This document shows, piece by piece, positions 37,198 through 45,308 of a stretch of DNA of 64,000 nucleotides; positions within the stretch are counted from its first letter, which is position 1, and each line of letters starts with the position of its first letter. The translations under genes and the position numbers were made by a program. The notes below the pieces were generated by a model. The model was not told the origin of the DNA. It ran no database searches and saw only the letters and a program-made list of their open reading frames with translations. This DNA is from Fontibacterium subtropicum (GTDB lineage: Bacteria; Pseudomonadota; Alphaproteobacteria; Pelagibacterales; Pelagibacteraceae): positions 248,001 through 312,000 of the forward strand of contig CBDDXD010000001.1 of the NCBI GenBank assembly GCA_965235415.1. Direction: 5' to 3'.

Positions 37198-37456
37198 TTA
37201 AATATTTAAAATTAGTTTTATCCATCTCTATGTAGTCTGAGGATAAATGCAATTTAGCTAATTTTTTTACTCTCTCTGGTGCTGCAAGATAATTATTTTC
37301 TAACTTTTCATTCTTTAATTTTTCTACTAAATCAGTCTGCTCCTGCTTTAACTTTAATATTTCTTTTTCAATATCGCGTGTTTTATTTTTAATATACGAC
37401 ACACAAATTGTTCCGATAATAACTATAAATAGTACGATTGATATTTTTTTACGCAT
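37187..37456 (-). CDS. ftsL: Cell division protein FtsL
   Basis: An 89-residue bitopic protein: basic start MRKKIS, membrane helix about 6-22, then a coiled coil (TRDIEKEILKLKQEQTDLVEKL onward) and a C-terminal APERVKKLAKLHL, which resembles the FtsL end (PxRIExxAxxxLGM). FtsL forms the FtsQLB scaffold of the divisome. Assignment rests on topology, size and position between rsmH (8-base overlap) and ftsI (11-base overlap), the standard place for ftsL. Sequence identity to known FtsL is expected to be low. Confidence 0.85.
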   Translation of the reverse strand: MRKKISIVLFIVIIGTICVSYIKNKTRDIEKEILKLKQEQTDLVEKLKNEKLENNYLAAPERVKKLAKLHLSSDYIEMDKTNFKYLNEK

Positions 37457-38471
37457 GCAAGACCTCTTCTAATTGAAAATATTTTTCAAGATTTAGATAT
37501 GATCTTTTAAATTCAAAAGAGTGATCCTGAATTTTAGTTGCACATCTTAATTTTGCAGATCTTGCTCTATTATTATTTTTTGTCTCTTTTTCAGATGCAA
37601 TAATCGGTCTTCTATTTTTTATTTCTAATATATTAAAATTTTTAGATACATTGCCTTCTGGTAGATAACGAGATGTTCCTATTATTTTATTTGAAAAAAT
37701 ATCAAAAATTTTTTTAACAACTTTATCTTCTAAAGAATGAAAAGTAATAACAACTATTTTTCCATCTATAGATAAATTTTTAATTGCTGAAATTAAACCC
37801 TCATAAAGTTCTGATAATTCTTGATTAACAATCATTCTAATAGCTTGAAAAATTTTTGCACAAGAATCTACTTTATTATACTTACTATTTTTGTATCTTT
37901 TGGCCCTCAAAATAATCTCAGCCAGTTCTTGTGTTGAGTTTATTTCTTTGTCTTTTCTTTTTTGAACAATAAGTTTTGCAATTAATCCAGAGTCTTTATC
38001 TTCTCCAAATAAACTAAAAATATTTCTTAAATCCTTTTGATCAAGTTTATTTACAATATCATGTGCTGTAACATTATTTTTCCCCATAGTCATTTTTAAT
38101 AATCCATCGTGCCGATAAGAAAAGCCTCTTTCGGGATTATCAATTTGAAATGAAGAAAGGCCTAGGTCAAAAATTATTGCAACTGGAATCTTTTGTAAAT
38201 TTCTTTCTTTTAAAATATTTTCTAAATTACTAAATTTATCAATTATAAATTCAAATCTTTCTTTATATTCTTTTTTTATTTCTGTAGAAAAAAATTCAAC
38301 AAAATTATCTCGATCAATAGAAATAACTTGTGTATTTTTTTTTGATAATATTTTTCTGGTAATTCCACCGCCACCAAAAGTGCAATCAATATAAATGCCA
38401 GATTTGTAAGGAGCTAGTATTTTATCAATATCCTCCGACATCACTGGAATATGTTTAAATTCCAGTGACAT
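37449..38471 (-). CDS. rsmH: 16S rRNA (cytosine1402-N4)-methyltransferase
   Basis: A 340-residue SAM-dependent methyltransferase (MraW) that methylates C1402 in the ribosomal P site. FKHIPVMSEDIDKIL at 5-19, SAM-binding YIDCTFGGGGITRKIL near 27-42, IFDLGLSSFQIDNPERGFSYRHDG near 104-127, FQAIRMIVNQELSEL and ITFHSLEDKVVKKIF are clear. The usually invariant PLDMRM reads LLKMTM here. About 30 residues longer than most at the C-terminus (the SYLNLEKYFQLEEVL tail). First gene after ftsZ, 27 bases away. Confidence 0.95.
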   Translation of the reverse strand: MSLEFKHIPVMSEDIDKILAPYKSGIYIDCTFGGGGITRKILSKKNTQVISIDRDNFVEFFSTEIKKEYKERFEFIIDKFSNLENILKERNLQKIPVAIIFDLGLSSFQIDNPERGFSYRHDGLLKMTMGKNNVTAHDIVNKLDQKDLRNIFSLFGEDKDSGLIAKLIVQKRKDKEINSTQELAEIILRAKRYKNSKYNKVDSCAKIFQAIRMIVNQELSELYEGLISAIKNLSIDGKIVVITFHSLEDKVVKKIFDIFSNKIIGTSRYLPEGNVSKNFNILEIKNRRPIIASEKETKNNNRARSAKLRCATKIQDHSFEFKRSYLNLEKYFQLEEVLHA

Positions 38472-38498
38472 GGGAAAATTTTTTTCTTTAATTAATCT

Positions 38499-39959
38499 CT
38501 AATTAGTTTGACGTCTTAAAAAAGCAGGAATTTCTAAATCTGCTTTTTCTGCATCGGTAAGATCATGTCCCAAATCTTTAAAGAATTGAGAAGAGCCTTC
38601 TTTATCATCAGAAATACTTTTTAAATTTTCATCCTCAGAAAATAGTTTTGGAAAAGATGTAATCTCTTCAACTATTTTTGTATTTTCTTTTTCATTTAAT
38701 GCACTCAAATCCTTAGAGGGTATATTTTGTTCTTGAATAGCCACAGAACTTACCGCCTGCTCTTGAACATTCATGTGATTTAATGCTTGATTATTTATTT
38801 CAGCCACATGTGCTGTTTCTTGAAACATATCAAGAGCCGCAGCCCCATTAGTCATTGCTTGAGGAGCTGATTGAGTTGTATAATTTGGAACAAATGATTG
38901 TTGCGGCTTATTATAAACAGTGCTGTATCCATTGTTTCTATTATTAATATGTCTCATCATGCTAACAACCGGTTTATTATTATTAATAACAGCTTCTCCG
39001 CCTAGACCAGTTGCAACAATTGATACTCTCATTTTTCCATCTAAAGCATCTTCAAAAGTCGAACCAACTAAAATTTCAGCTGAAGGATCAACTTCAGCTC
39101 TAATTTTATTTGCGGCTTCATCCACTTCAAATAAAGTAATATCATTTCCACCGGTAATATTAATAAGAAGTCCTCTTGCCCCTTTTAATGAATAATCATC
39201 AATTAAAGGGTTAGCCAAAGCTGCTTCAGCAGACATTATTGCTCTTTTATCTCCCTCTGCTTCTCCAGTTCCCATCATAGCCTTGCCCATACCTTTCATT
39301 ACTGTTTCGATATCAGCAAAATCTAGATTGATAAGACCTGGTTTAACAATTAAATCTGTTACTCCTCTAACGCCTTGCATTAAAACATTGTCAGCCATTT
39401 TAAATGCTTGGGGAAAAGTAGTTTTCTCATTAGCAACTTTAAATAAATTTTGATTAGGAATTATAATGCTAGTATCAACGTATTTTTTTAATTCCTCTAA
39501 ACCTCTTTCAGCAGCTTTTAATCTTCCTGGTCCTTCAAAAATAAAAGGTTTTGTTACCACTGCAACAGTTAATAAATTTAAATCTTTAGCGGCTCGAGCT
39601 ATTACCGGTGCAGCACCTGTTCCTGTTCCACCACCCATTCCAGCAGTAATGAAAACCATGTTAGCACCTTGTAAAAGATTTATTAATTCGTTTAGAGACT
39701 CTTCTGCTGCTGCCTGTCCGATATCAGATTTTGCCCCAGCTCCAAGTCCTCTAGTTAAATTTGTTCCAAGTTGCATTTTGCATGAAGCTTTATTATGTTT
39801 TAAAGCTTGTGCGTCAGTATTTGCTGCAACGAATTCAACACCTTGAACACCGCAGTCTATCATATTGTTAATAGCGTTTCCGCCTGCTCCTCCAACCCCT
39901 AGAACAACTATTCTAGGTTTTAGTTCTCTTAGTTCTGGTACGTTTATTTTTATTGTCAT
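38499..39959 (-). CDS. ftsZ: Cell division GTPase FtsZ
   Basis: A 486-residue tubulin homologue that forms the division ring. Nucleotide motif GVGGAGGNAINNMI at 21-34, tubulin signature GGGTGTGAAPVIA near 109-121, NTDAQAL, and the T7 loop NLDFADIETVM. A variable Asn/Gln-rich linker (about 320-460) leads to the conserved C-terminal peptide DLEIPAFLRRQTN that binds FtsA. Position is unusual: it lies between mraZ (34 bases) and rsmH (27 bases) rather than after ftsA. Confidence 0.98.
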   Translation of the reverse strand: MTIKINVPELRELKPRIVVLGVGGAGGNAINNMIDCGVQGVEFVAANTDAQALKHNKASCKMQLGTNLTRGLGAGAKSDIGQAAAEESLNELINLLQGANMVFITAGMGGGTGTGAAPVIARAAKDLNLLTVAVVTKPFIFEGPGRLKAAERGLEELKKYVDTSIIIPNQNLFKVANEKTTFPQAFKMADNVLMQGVRGVTDLIVKPGLINLDFADIETVMKGMGKAMMGTGEAEGDKRAIMSAEAALANPLIDDYSLKGARGLLINITGGNDITLFEVDEAANKIRAEVDPSAEILVGSTFEDALDGKMRVSIVATGLGGEAVINNNKPVVSMMRHINNRNNGYSTVYNKPQQSFVPNYTTQSAPQAMTNGAAALDMFQETAHVAEINNQALNHMNVQEQAVSSVAIQEQNIPSKDLSALNEKENTKIVEEITSFPKLFSEDENLKSISDDKEGSSQFFKDLGHDLTDAEKADLEIPAFLRRQTN

Positions 39960-39993
39960 TTGTTTCTCCCTTATTGTTATTTATTAATATTCA

Positions 39994-40434
39994 TCAAGAC
40001 CATTTTAAATCTGATCTTAATGTCTTAGCTTTTTTTCTTGCCTCTTCTCTAAATTTAGAAAACTTTTGAGGTTCCCACATTTGAAATGTTTTTCCCTGAC
40101 CAACAAAAATTACTGTTTCTTTAATTCCAGAATGATCTAAAAGTTTTTTCGGCAGAACTACTCTTCCATCAGAGTCAAAATTTAATTGAAAACTATCTGC
40201 AAGTATTGAGGTTGCAAAAGTATCTCTATTTTCTTCAAATGGACTAAGACTATCTATGCTATCACTTAATTTTTCTATTCTGCTTTGTGGACAAAATTCG
40301 ATAGATGAATTTGTAAATGACGGGTAACAAATAACACTGTTATATCCTAAAGATGATAAATGAGATCTAAAGCTAGCCGGCACTGATACTCTGCCTTTCT
40401 TGTCTAACTTGTTTTCGTAAGTTGATATAAACAT
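39994..40434 (-). CDS. mraZ: MraZ transcriptional regulator
   Basis: A 146-residue protein with two AbrB/MraZ-like swapped-hairpin repeats: YENKLDKKGRVSVPASFRSHL at 5-25 and LADSFQLNFDSDGRVVLPKKLLDHSGI around 79-105. MraZ is a DNA-binding regulator at the head of division clusters, autoregulating its promoter in Escherichia coli. It is the first gene of this cluster. TGGG direct repeats at 40498-40521, 64-87 bases upstream, are candidate binding sites. Confidence 0.96.
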   Translation of the reverse strand: MFISTYENKLDKKGRVSVPASFRSHLSSLGYNSVICYPSFTNSSIEFCPQSRIEKLSDSIDSLSPFEENRDTFATSILADSFQLNFDSDGRVVLPKKLLDHSGIKETVIFVGQGKTFQMWEPQKFSKFREEARKKAKTLRSDLKWS

Positions 40435-40497
40435 TTATTTTTTTTAAAAAAAAATTCCCACTAAATTTATTCATAAAATAATTAATATTTATCATTT

Positions 40498-40521
40498 ATG
40501 GGTTATCATGGGATAACATGG
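40498..40521. promoter_or_regulatory. Candidate MraZ operator: ATGG(G) repeats every 10 bases
   Basis: ATGGG at 40498, ATGGG at 40508 and ATGG at 40518 form direct repeats with an exact 10-base period, about one helical turn; GTTATC (40502-40507) and GATAAC (40512-40517) add an inverted repeat. Escherichia coli MraZ is reported to bind TGGGN repeats separated by five bases, which is the same spacing. The block lies upstream of mraZ on the other strand's reading. A TTGACT box lies at 40534-40539 on the minus strand, but no good -10 is placed. The 219 bases between mraZ and rnpB hold nothing else I can name. Confidence 0.45.
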
Positions 40522-40653
40522 TATATAATAGTAAGTCAATGGAGAAACATATTTAAAATGAGGATTAATTAAATAATTTTGTTCTTATTTTGTTCTAAAA
40601 AAATTATTTAATAGATTTGAAATAACTAAATGTAAATTTAAGGAATATGATTT

Positions 40654-41023
40654 AATTGCCAGTTAGTCTGTAAGCTGGGTTCTGTCATTGAAAATGGTAA
40701 TTTATCTAGGTCTATTGTCACCAATAGACTCGAGCAACCAACCCAAACAACTCACCCAAGATAAGGCTAGATTTAAACAAGTTTAAATCATGTTGCTTCT
40801 ATTTGGTCTTGCTCCCAGTGGGGTTTTCCATGCGGTTTTTGTTACCAAAAACCCGGTGCGCTCTTACCGCACCTTTTCACCCTTGCCTTGATAAGGCGGT
40901 ATATTCTCTGTGGCACTATCCCTGAGGTTGCCCTCGCCAGCTATTAACTGGCACTGTTATCTTGTGGAGCCCAGACTTTCCTCTTTGAAAATATCAAAGC
41001 TACCATTCAACTAACTGGCAATT
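40654..41023 (-). ncRNA. rnpB: RNase P RNA (class A)
   Basis: Catalytic RNA that trims tRNA 5' leaders. Read on the minus strand, the ends form a 14 bp P1 helix (40654-40667 with 41010-41023). Universally conserved blocks are present in order: GAGGAAAGTCTGGGCTCC, ACAGAGAA with CCGCC, AAGGGTGAAAAGGTGCGGTA followed by AGAGCGCACC, GACCAAATAG, and near the 3' end GACAGAACCCAGCTTA. Length about 370, normal. It lies upstream of mraZ on the same strand, 219 bases away. Mature ends may differ by a few bases. Confidence 0.97.
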
Positions 41024-41058
41024 ATAAATCTATATTAAGTAGAATAAAAATTCAACTA

Positions 41059-41781
41059 TTAAATGAATTTTTGTAAATTATTTAATATTAAATAACATTC
41101 TTGATCAAAAATACCATTTATTAATTGTTGTCTATGTCTTCTTTGAAAAGCTTTTATAAAATTTTTATCTAATAAAGTTGCTGTTAAAACCCTTGAATAT
41201 CCTAGATTTTTTATCATCTTAGTAATACCTTTTTTGTTAATATTTATTATTTTTTTTAACCTAAAATTTTTAATAAATTTTTCATCTAAGGAATGACCAA
41301 TCGCTAAATTATTTTTATAAAGTTTTTTCCACGGAAACTTTTCTCCGGGATCTATTTTTCTATTCGGAGCAATATCTGAATGACCAGTGATATTAATATT
41401 TTTAATCTTAAATTTTTTTTTTAATATTCTTAAAATTTTAATAAGTTGCGTGATTTGTTTATTTGAAAAATTTTGATAACCATATTGGTGACCTTTGTTT
41501 TCAAGCTCAATCCCAATAGAATTTTTATTTAAATTTTTAAAATTAAACCAATTCGAAATACCTGCATGCCAAGCAATATTATTATCTTTGACTAGTTGTA
41601 ATACTTTTCCATTTCTGCCTATAAGATAATGTGCACTAACTTCATATTTTTTTGATAAAAGTCTTTCTACTGCTGATTGAAAAGACCTCATTCCTGTATA
41701 ATGTATAATAATTGAATAAACATTACGTCTCTTGTTACAAAAGACGTAATTAGGTGACTTTAAGTATTTAATTTTCATCAT
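41059..41781 (-). CDS. N-acetylmuramoyl-L-alanine amidase (Amidase_2 / AmpD-AmiD type)
   Basis: A 240-residue zinc amidase of the Amidase_2 family that cleaves the MurNAc-L-Ala bond. SIIIHYTGMRSFQSAVERL near 24-42 holds the first zinc histidine; VSAHYLIGRNGKVLQLV, NNIAWHAGISNW, NSIGIELENKG and the second ligand region ITGHSDIAPNRKIDPG near 130-145 follow. A C-terminal part resembles a small peptidoglycan-binding helix bundle (FIKAFQRRHRQQLINGIFDQE). No signal peptide, so cytoplasmic recycling (AmpD-like) is as likely as an envelope role. Confidence 0.9.
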   Translation of the reverse strand: MMKIKYLKSPNYVFCNKRRNVYSIIIHYTGMRSFQSAVERLLSKKYEVSAHYLIGRNGKVLQLVKDNNIAWHAGISNWFNFKNLNKNSIGIELENKGHQYGYQNFSNKQITQLIKILRILKKKFKIKNINITGHSDIAPNRKIDPGEKFPWKKLYKNNLAIGHSLDEKFIKNFRLKKIININKKGITKMIKNLGYSRVLTATLLDKNFIKAFQRRHRQQLINGIFDQECYLILNNLQKFI

Positions 41782-41876
41782 TAAGACTCTAAAAATACAC
41801 TAAAAAGCTCTAAATTTCTGCGGCGTTTTTAATATTTAATTATAGAAAATATGTATATATAGACAACTTAAACATT

Positions 41877-42632
41877 ATGAAAAAAACATTTCTAATCATA
41901 GCTTTTTTAACAGTATTCAATTCAAAAACTATTTATGCTGCAGATCTTCCTGATTGCAGTGAAAGCATAAATAGAGCTGTGTTCAGTTTTAACATGACAG
42001 TTGATAAATATTTTTTTAAACCAATTGCTGAAGTTTACAATGTTCTGCCAGTTGAAATTAGAAGTGGAATAAATAATGCGTTATTAAATATAGATTCCAC
42101 TCTTTCTGTTCCAAATCAAATTTTACAAGGGAATTTTGGTGAGGCGGTAATATCTGTTTCACGATTTGCAATAAATTCTACAATTGGAATTCTTGGATTA
42201 TTTGATCCCGCAACAGCTCTTGGTATTGAAAAAACAAACAGAGAAGATTTTGGTCAAACTCTCGCTGTTTGGGGCGTAGGTCATGGTTGCTATGCAGTAG
42301 TTCCATTTCTTGGACCTTCAAGTCCTAGAGATGCTGCTGGTAGAATTCTTGGAATTTATGGAGACTATTTCTATATGATCTCAGCGGGTGACAAAACAGC
42401 TTTTGGAGAAAATCTTGGAGACACAGTTTACTGGGCAACAAAAGGTACTGAGATTATTAATTTTAGATCACAAAATATCAAGAGTTCAGAAAATTTAGAA
42501 AAAAATTCTTTAGATCTTTATTCTGCATATAAAAGTTTATATTTACAAAGAAGAGAGAACTTAGTTAAAAACGTTAAAAGATCAGAAAATCAGTACGGAA
42601 CAAGTGAAGACGAGTGGAAAAAAATTAGATAA
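41877..42632 (+). CDS. mlaA: MlaA/VacJ-family phospholipid transport protein
   Basis: A 251-residue MlaA family protein, outer-membrane part of the system that keeps phospholipids out of the outer leaflet. Signal peptide 1-21 (cleavage near YAA-DL). Family core: INRAVFSFNMTVDKYFFKPIAEVYNVLPVEIRSGINNALLNI, then NREDFGQTLAVWGVGHGCYAVVPFLGPSSPRDAAG, the highly conserved GPYLVLPLLGPS-like stretch. No lipobox cysteine follows the signal peptide, in contrast to the Escherichia coli lipoprotein. Followed after 17 bases by mlaC. Confidence 0.92.
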   Translation: MKKTFLIIAFLTVFNSKTIYAADLPDCSESINRAVFSFNMTVDKYFFKPIAEVYNVLPVEIRSGINNALLNIDSTLSVPNQILQGNFGEAVISVSRFAINSTIGILGLFDPATALGIEKTNREDFGQTLAVWGVGHGCYAVVPFLGPSSPRDAAGRILGIYGDYFYMISAGDKTAFGENLGDTVYWATKGTEIINFRSQNIKSSENLEKNSLDLYSAYKSLYLQRRENLVKNVKRSENQYGTSEDEWKKIR

Positions 42633-42649
42633 TATTTCTAATTTATAAA

Positions 42650-43249
42650 ATGATTACTTTTATTAAAAAATTTTTTTTTTATATAAGTATAATTCTATTA
42701 ATATCTTCAAATTCTAATTCAGCAGAGAGTAATGCTGAATCATTTGTTTTAAAATTAACTGAAGATGCAAAAATTATATTTAACGATAAATCTCTTAGTA
42801 CAGAGTCTAGACTAAAAAAACTAAATGATCTTTCTGCAAAGTATTTAGATTTGGATGCCCTAGCTGGTTATACCCTTGGTGATTATAGGGAAAAAGCGTC
42901 AACTACAGAAAAAGATATTTTTAACAAACTATTTAGAGAATATTTTATAAAAAATATGTCTTCAAAATTAAATGACTTTGCTGATCAAGAACTTAAAATT
43001 GTCGATTCAAAAAAAATTAATGAAAACAACATTATTGTAAGCACAAAAATCTTTTCTAAAAAAGATGCACAAGAAATTGCTGTTGATTGGAGAATTTATA
43101 CAAAAGACTCAAAACTTCTTGCAAGAGATTTAGTTGTTGAAGGATTAAGTTTAGCTAGAACTCAAAAAGAAGAGTTTGCCTCAATAATAGCGAGCAAAGG
43201 TTTTGTTGGCGTAATTAGTGCTTTAGAAAATTTTAATAAATCAAATTAG
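42650..43249 (+). CDS. mlaC: MlaC-family periplasmic phospholipid-binding protein
   Basis: A 199-residue MlaC/Ttg2D family protein with a signal peptide (hydrophobic 9-20, cleavage near SNSA-ES). Core features are ESRLKKLNDLSAKYLDLDALAGYTLGDYRE, LFREYFIKNMSSKL and the C-terminal AVDWRIYTKDSKLLARDLVVEGLSLARTQKEEFASII, where the DvvvEGvSl stretch is the family signature. It ferries phospholipids between MlaA and the inner-membrane ABC transporter, which is not in this window. Confidence 0.92.
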   Translation: MITFIKKFFFYISIILLISSNSNSAESNAESFVLKLTEDAKIIFNDKSLSTESRLKKLNDLSAKYLDLDALAGYTLGDYREKASTTEKDIFNKLFREYFIKNMSSKLNDFADQELKIVDSKKINENNIIVSTKIFSKKDAQEIAVDWRIYTKDSKLLARDLVVEGLSLARTQKEEFASIIASKGFVGVISALENFNKSN

Positions 43250-43261
43250 ATTAAATTTAAT

Positions 43262-43338
43262 TGGTGGGCCCGCAGGGATTTGAACCCCGGACAACCCCGT
43301 TATGAGCGGGGGGCTCTAACCAGCTGAGCTACAGGCCC
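43262..43338 (-). tRNA. tRNA with CAU anticodon, probably tRNA-Ile2 (lysidine type)
   Basis: A complete cloverleaf on the minus strand: acceptor GGGCCTG with CGGGCCC, D stem GCTC/GAGC, anticodon stem CCCCG/CGGGG with loop CTCATAA (anticodon CAT), T stem CGGGG/CCCTG with loop TTCAAAT, discriminator A, and an encoded CCA. It is not the initiator: 1-72 is a G-C pair and there is no GGG at 29-31. C4-G69 and C5-G68, known positive signals for the lysidine synthetase TilS, favour isoleucine tRNA for AUA over elongator methionine. Located 46 bases downstream of rpoD on the same strand. Confidence 0.95.
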
Positions 43339-43384
43339 GTTTCAAACGGATATAACATTAAAAATATACTTTATTAACTAAATT

Positions 43385-45256
43385 TTAACTATCAAAGAAA
43401 CTTTTTAACTGTCTAGATCTACTAGGATGTTTTAATTTTCTTAAAGCCTTAGCTTCGATTTGTCTTATCCTTTCACGCGTAACTGAGAACTGTTGACCAA
43501 CTTCTTCTAAAGTATGATCTGTATTCATTCCAATTCCAAAACGCATTCTTAAAACTCTTTCTTCTCGTGGAGTTAATGTTGCCAAAATTTTTGTAGTTGT
43601 ATTTCTAAGTCCGCTTTGAATTGCAGCATCTACTGGTATTAACGCATTCTTATCCTCTATAAAGTCTCCTAAATTACTATCTTCTTCATCTCCAACTGGT
43701 GTTTCTAGAGAAACCGGTTCTTTAGCAATTTTCAATACTTTTCTAACTTTGTCTAATGGCATAGCTAATTTTTTAGCTAATTCCTCTGGTGTTGGCTCCC
43801 TCCCAAATTCGCTAAGCATCTGTCTTGAGGTTCTAACAATCTTATTAATTGTTTCGATCATGTGCACTGGTATTCTAATAGTTCTTGCTTGATCGGCTAT
43901 TGATCTTGTGATCGCTTGTCTGATCCACCAAGTTGCATAAGTTGAAAATTTGTAACCCCTTCTATATTCAAATTTATCAACGGCCTTCATAAGACCAATG
44001 TTACCTTCTTGAATTAAATCCAAGAACTGTAATCCTCTGTTTGTATATTTTTTAGCAATCGAAATGACTAATCTTAAATTAGCTTCGATCATTTCTTTCT
44101 TAGCGATTCTAGATTCTCTTTCACCTTTTTTAATCTTATTAACTAAAATTTTAAAATCCGAAACTGGCAGTCCTATGTCTTTACTAATTTGAATTAGTTT
44201 GCTTTTAATATTATCATATTCTTTTTTTTCTTTAGTAAAGAAATTGTGCCATTTTTTATTCTCTCCTAAAAAACTTTCAAAATTTGGATTGATTTCATTT
44301 CCTACATAAAATTTTATAAATTCTTCTCTAGGAATTCCATGTTTAGAAGAAAGTCTTAAAAGTTCTCCATCAAAATTGATTAATTTTTTATTCTCAACAT
44401 AATTCAACTGAACCAATTCTTCTTGTGTTGATGGATTTAGTTGCAACTGTAAAATATCTTGGCTGATTTCTTCTTTAATTGATTGATAATTTTTTTCTTT
44501 ACTTGGGCTAAACTTAGACCTAGCTAGCACAGTTTCTAACTTTTCTTTTTGATAAGAAATAAGTTTTTTATAATTTTTTGATAGCTTTTCAAAAGTTTTT
44601 AAAATTTTTGGCTTAAGCTCAATTTCAAGAGCTGCTAAAGAAATATTATACTCATCATTCTCTTCTTCAATGGCTTCTACGCTCTTATTATCTGGATCTT
44701 CCTCTTTATCTTTCTTTGATTTAGGTTCTTTAACTGCTTTTTCAACAGTTTTAGCAGCTAAAGCTTTAGTAAAATTCTCATCTTCTAAATAATTACTATC
44801 AAGATCAATAATATCTCTAACCAACATCTCGTTAGCATTTAATTTATCTTTCCATTCAAATATTTTTTTAGCCATTAATGGACTTTCTGCTAGTGCAGAA
44901 ACCATTACATATTTTCCAGATTCTATTCTTTTTGCTATTGCGATTTCACCTTCTCTAGATAAAAGCTCAACACCTCCCATCTCTCTAAGATACATTCTAA
45001 TCGGATCATCGCTTCTTTCTGAAGTCTTTTCCGCTTTTGGTGCTTCTTCTTTTGTCTTAACCTTAAAGTCAGACTTTTGTTTTACTAAAGTAACAAGATT
45101 GTCAAAAATATATAAAACAGCTTTTTCTAAACTTTCTGGATTGCTATTTCTTTTTCCTAAAGATTTTTTTAATTCTTCATGAGTAATAAATCCTCGAGCT
45201 TTTCCACGCTCAAGCAATTTCTCAAATGATTTTGAAATAAGCTTATCTGCTTTCAC
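43385..45256 (-). CDS. rpoD: Primary sigma factor RpoD (sigma-70)
   Basis: A 623-residue housekeeping sigma factor. Region 1.2 is DDPIRMYLREMGGVELLSREGEIAIAKRIE near 82-111; an acidic and lysine-rich non-conserved region follows; region 2 is ANLRLVISIAKKYTNRGLQFLDLIQEGNIGLMKAVDKFEYRRGYKFSTYATWWIRQAITRSIADQ; region 3 has IRIPVHMIETINK; region 4 ends with the helix-turn-helix TLEEVGQQFSVTRERIRQIEAKALRKLKHPSR. Region 1.1 is present in reduced form. It follows dnaG by 52 bases, the classic yqeY-dnaG-rpoD order. Confidence 0.97.
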   Translation of the reverse strand: MKADKLISKSFEKLLERGKARGFITHEELKKSLGKRNSNPESLEKAVLYIFDNLVTLVKQKSDFKVKTKEEAPKAEKTSERSDDPIRMYLREMGGVELLSREGEIAIAKRIESGKYVMVSALAESPLMAKKIFEWKDKLNANEMLVRDIIDLDSNYLEDENFTKALAAKTVEKAVKEPKSKKDKEEDPDNKSVEAIEEENDEYNISLAALEIELKPKILKTFEKLSKNYKKLISYQKEKLETVLARSKFSPSKEKNYQSIKEEISQDILQLQLNPSTQEELVQLNYVENKKLINFDGELLRLSSKHGIPREEFIKFYVGNEINPNFESFLGENKKWHNFFTKEKKEYDNIKSKLIQISKDIGLPVSDFKILVNKIKKGERESRIAKKEMIEANLRLVISIAKKYTNRGLQFLDLIQEGNIGLMKAVDKFEYRRGYKFSTYATWWIRQAITRSIADQARTIRIPVHMIETINKIVRTSRQMLSEFGREPTPEELAKKLAMPLDKVRKVLKIAKEPVSLETPVGDEEDSNLGDFIEDKNALIPVDAAIQSGLRNTTTKILATLTPREERVLRMRFGIGMNTDHTLEEVGQQFSVTRERIRQIEAKALRKLKHPSRSRQLKSFFDS

Positions 45257-45308
45257 TTTAATATCTATTTATTGAAGCAGTATATATATTTACTAGGATA
45301 GAAAATTA

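Noticed and set aside
38920..39846. Open frames on the plus strand inside ftsZ (38920-39195 and 39466-39846)
   Set aside because: They lie opposite a perfectly conserved FtsZ frame and give low-complexity Pro/Ala/Ser-rich translations with no family features; shadows of the real gene.
43337..43349. CCGTTTCAAACGG inverted repeat at the tRNA 5' boundary
   Set aside because: The loop would be too tight for more than a 4 bp stem and no T-run follows; probably just a pre-tRNA leader feature or chance.
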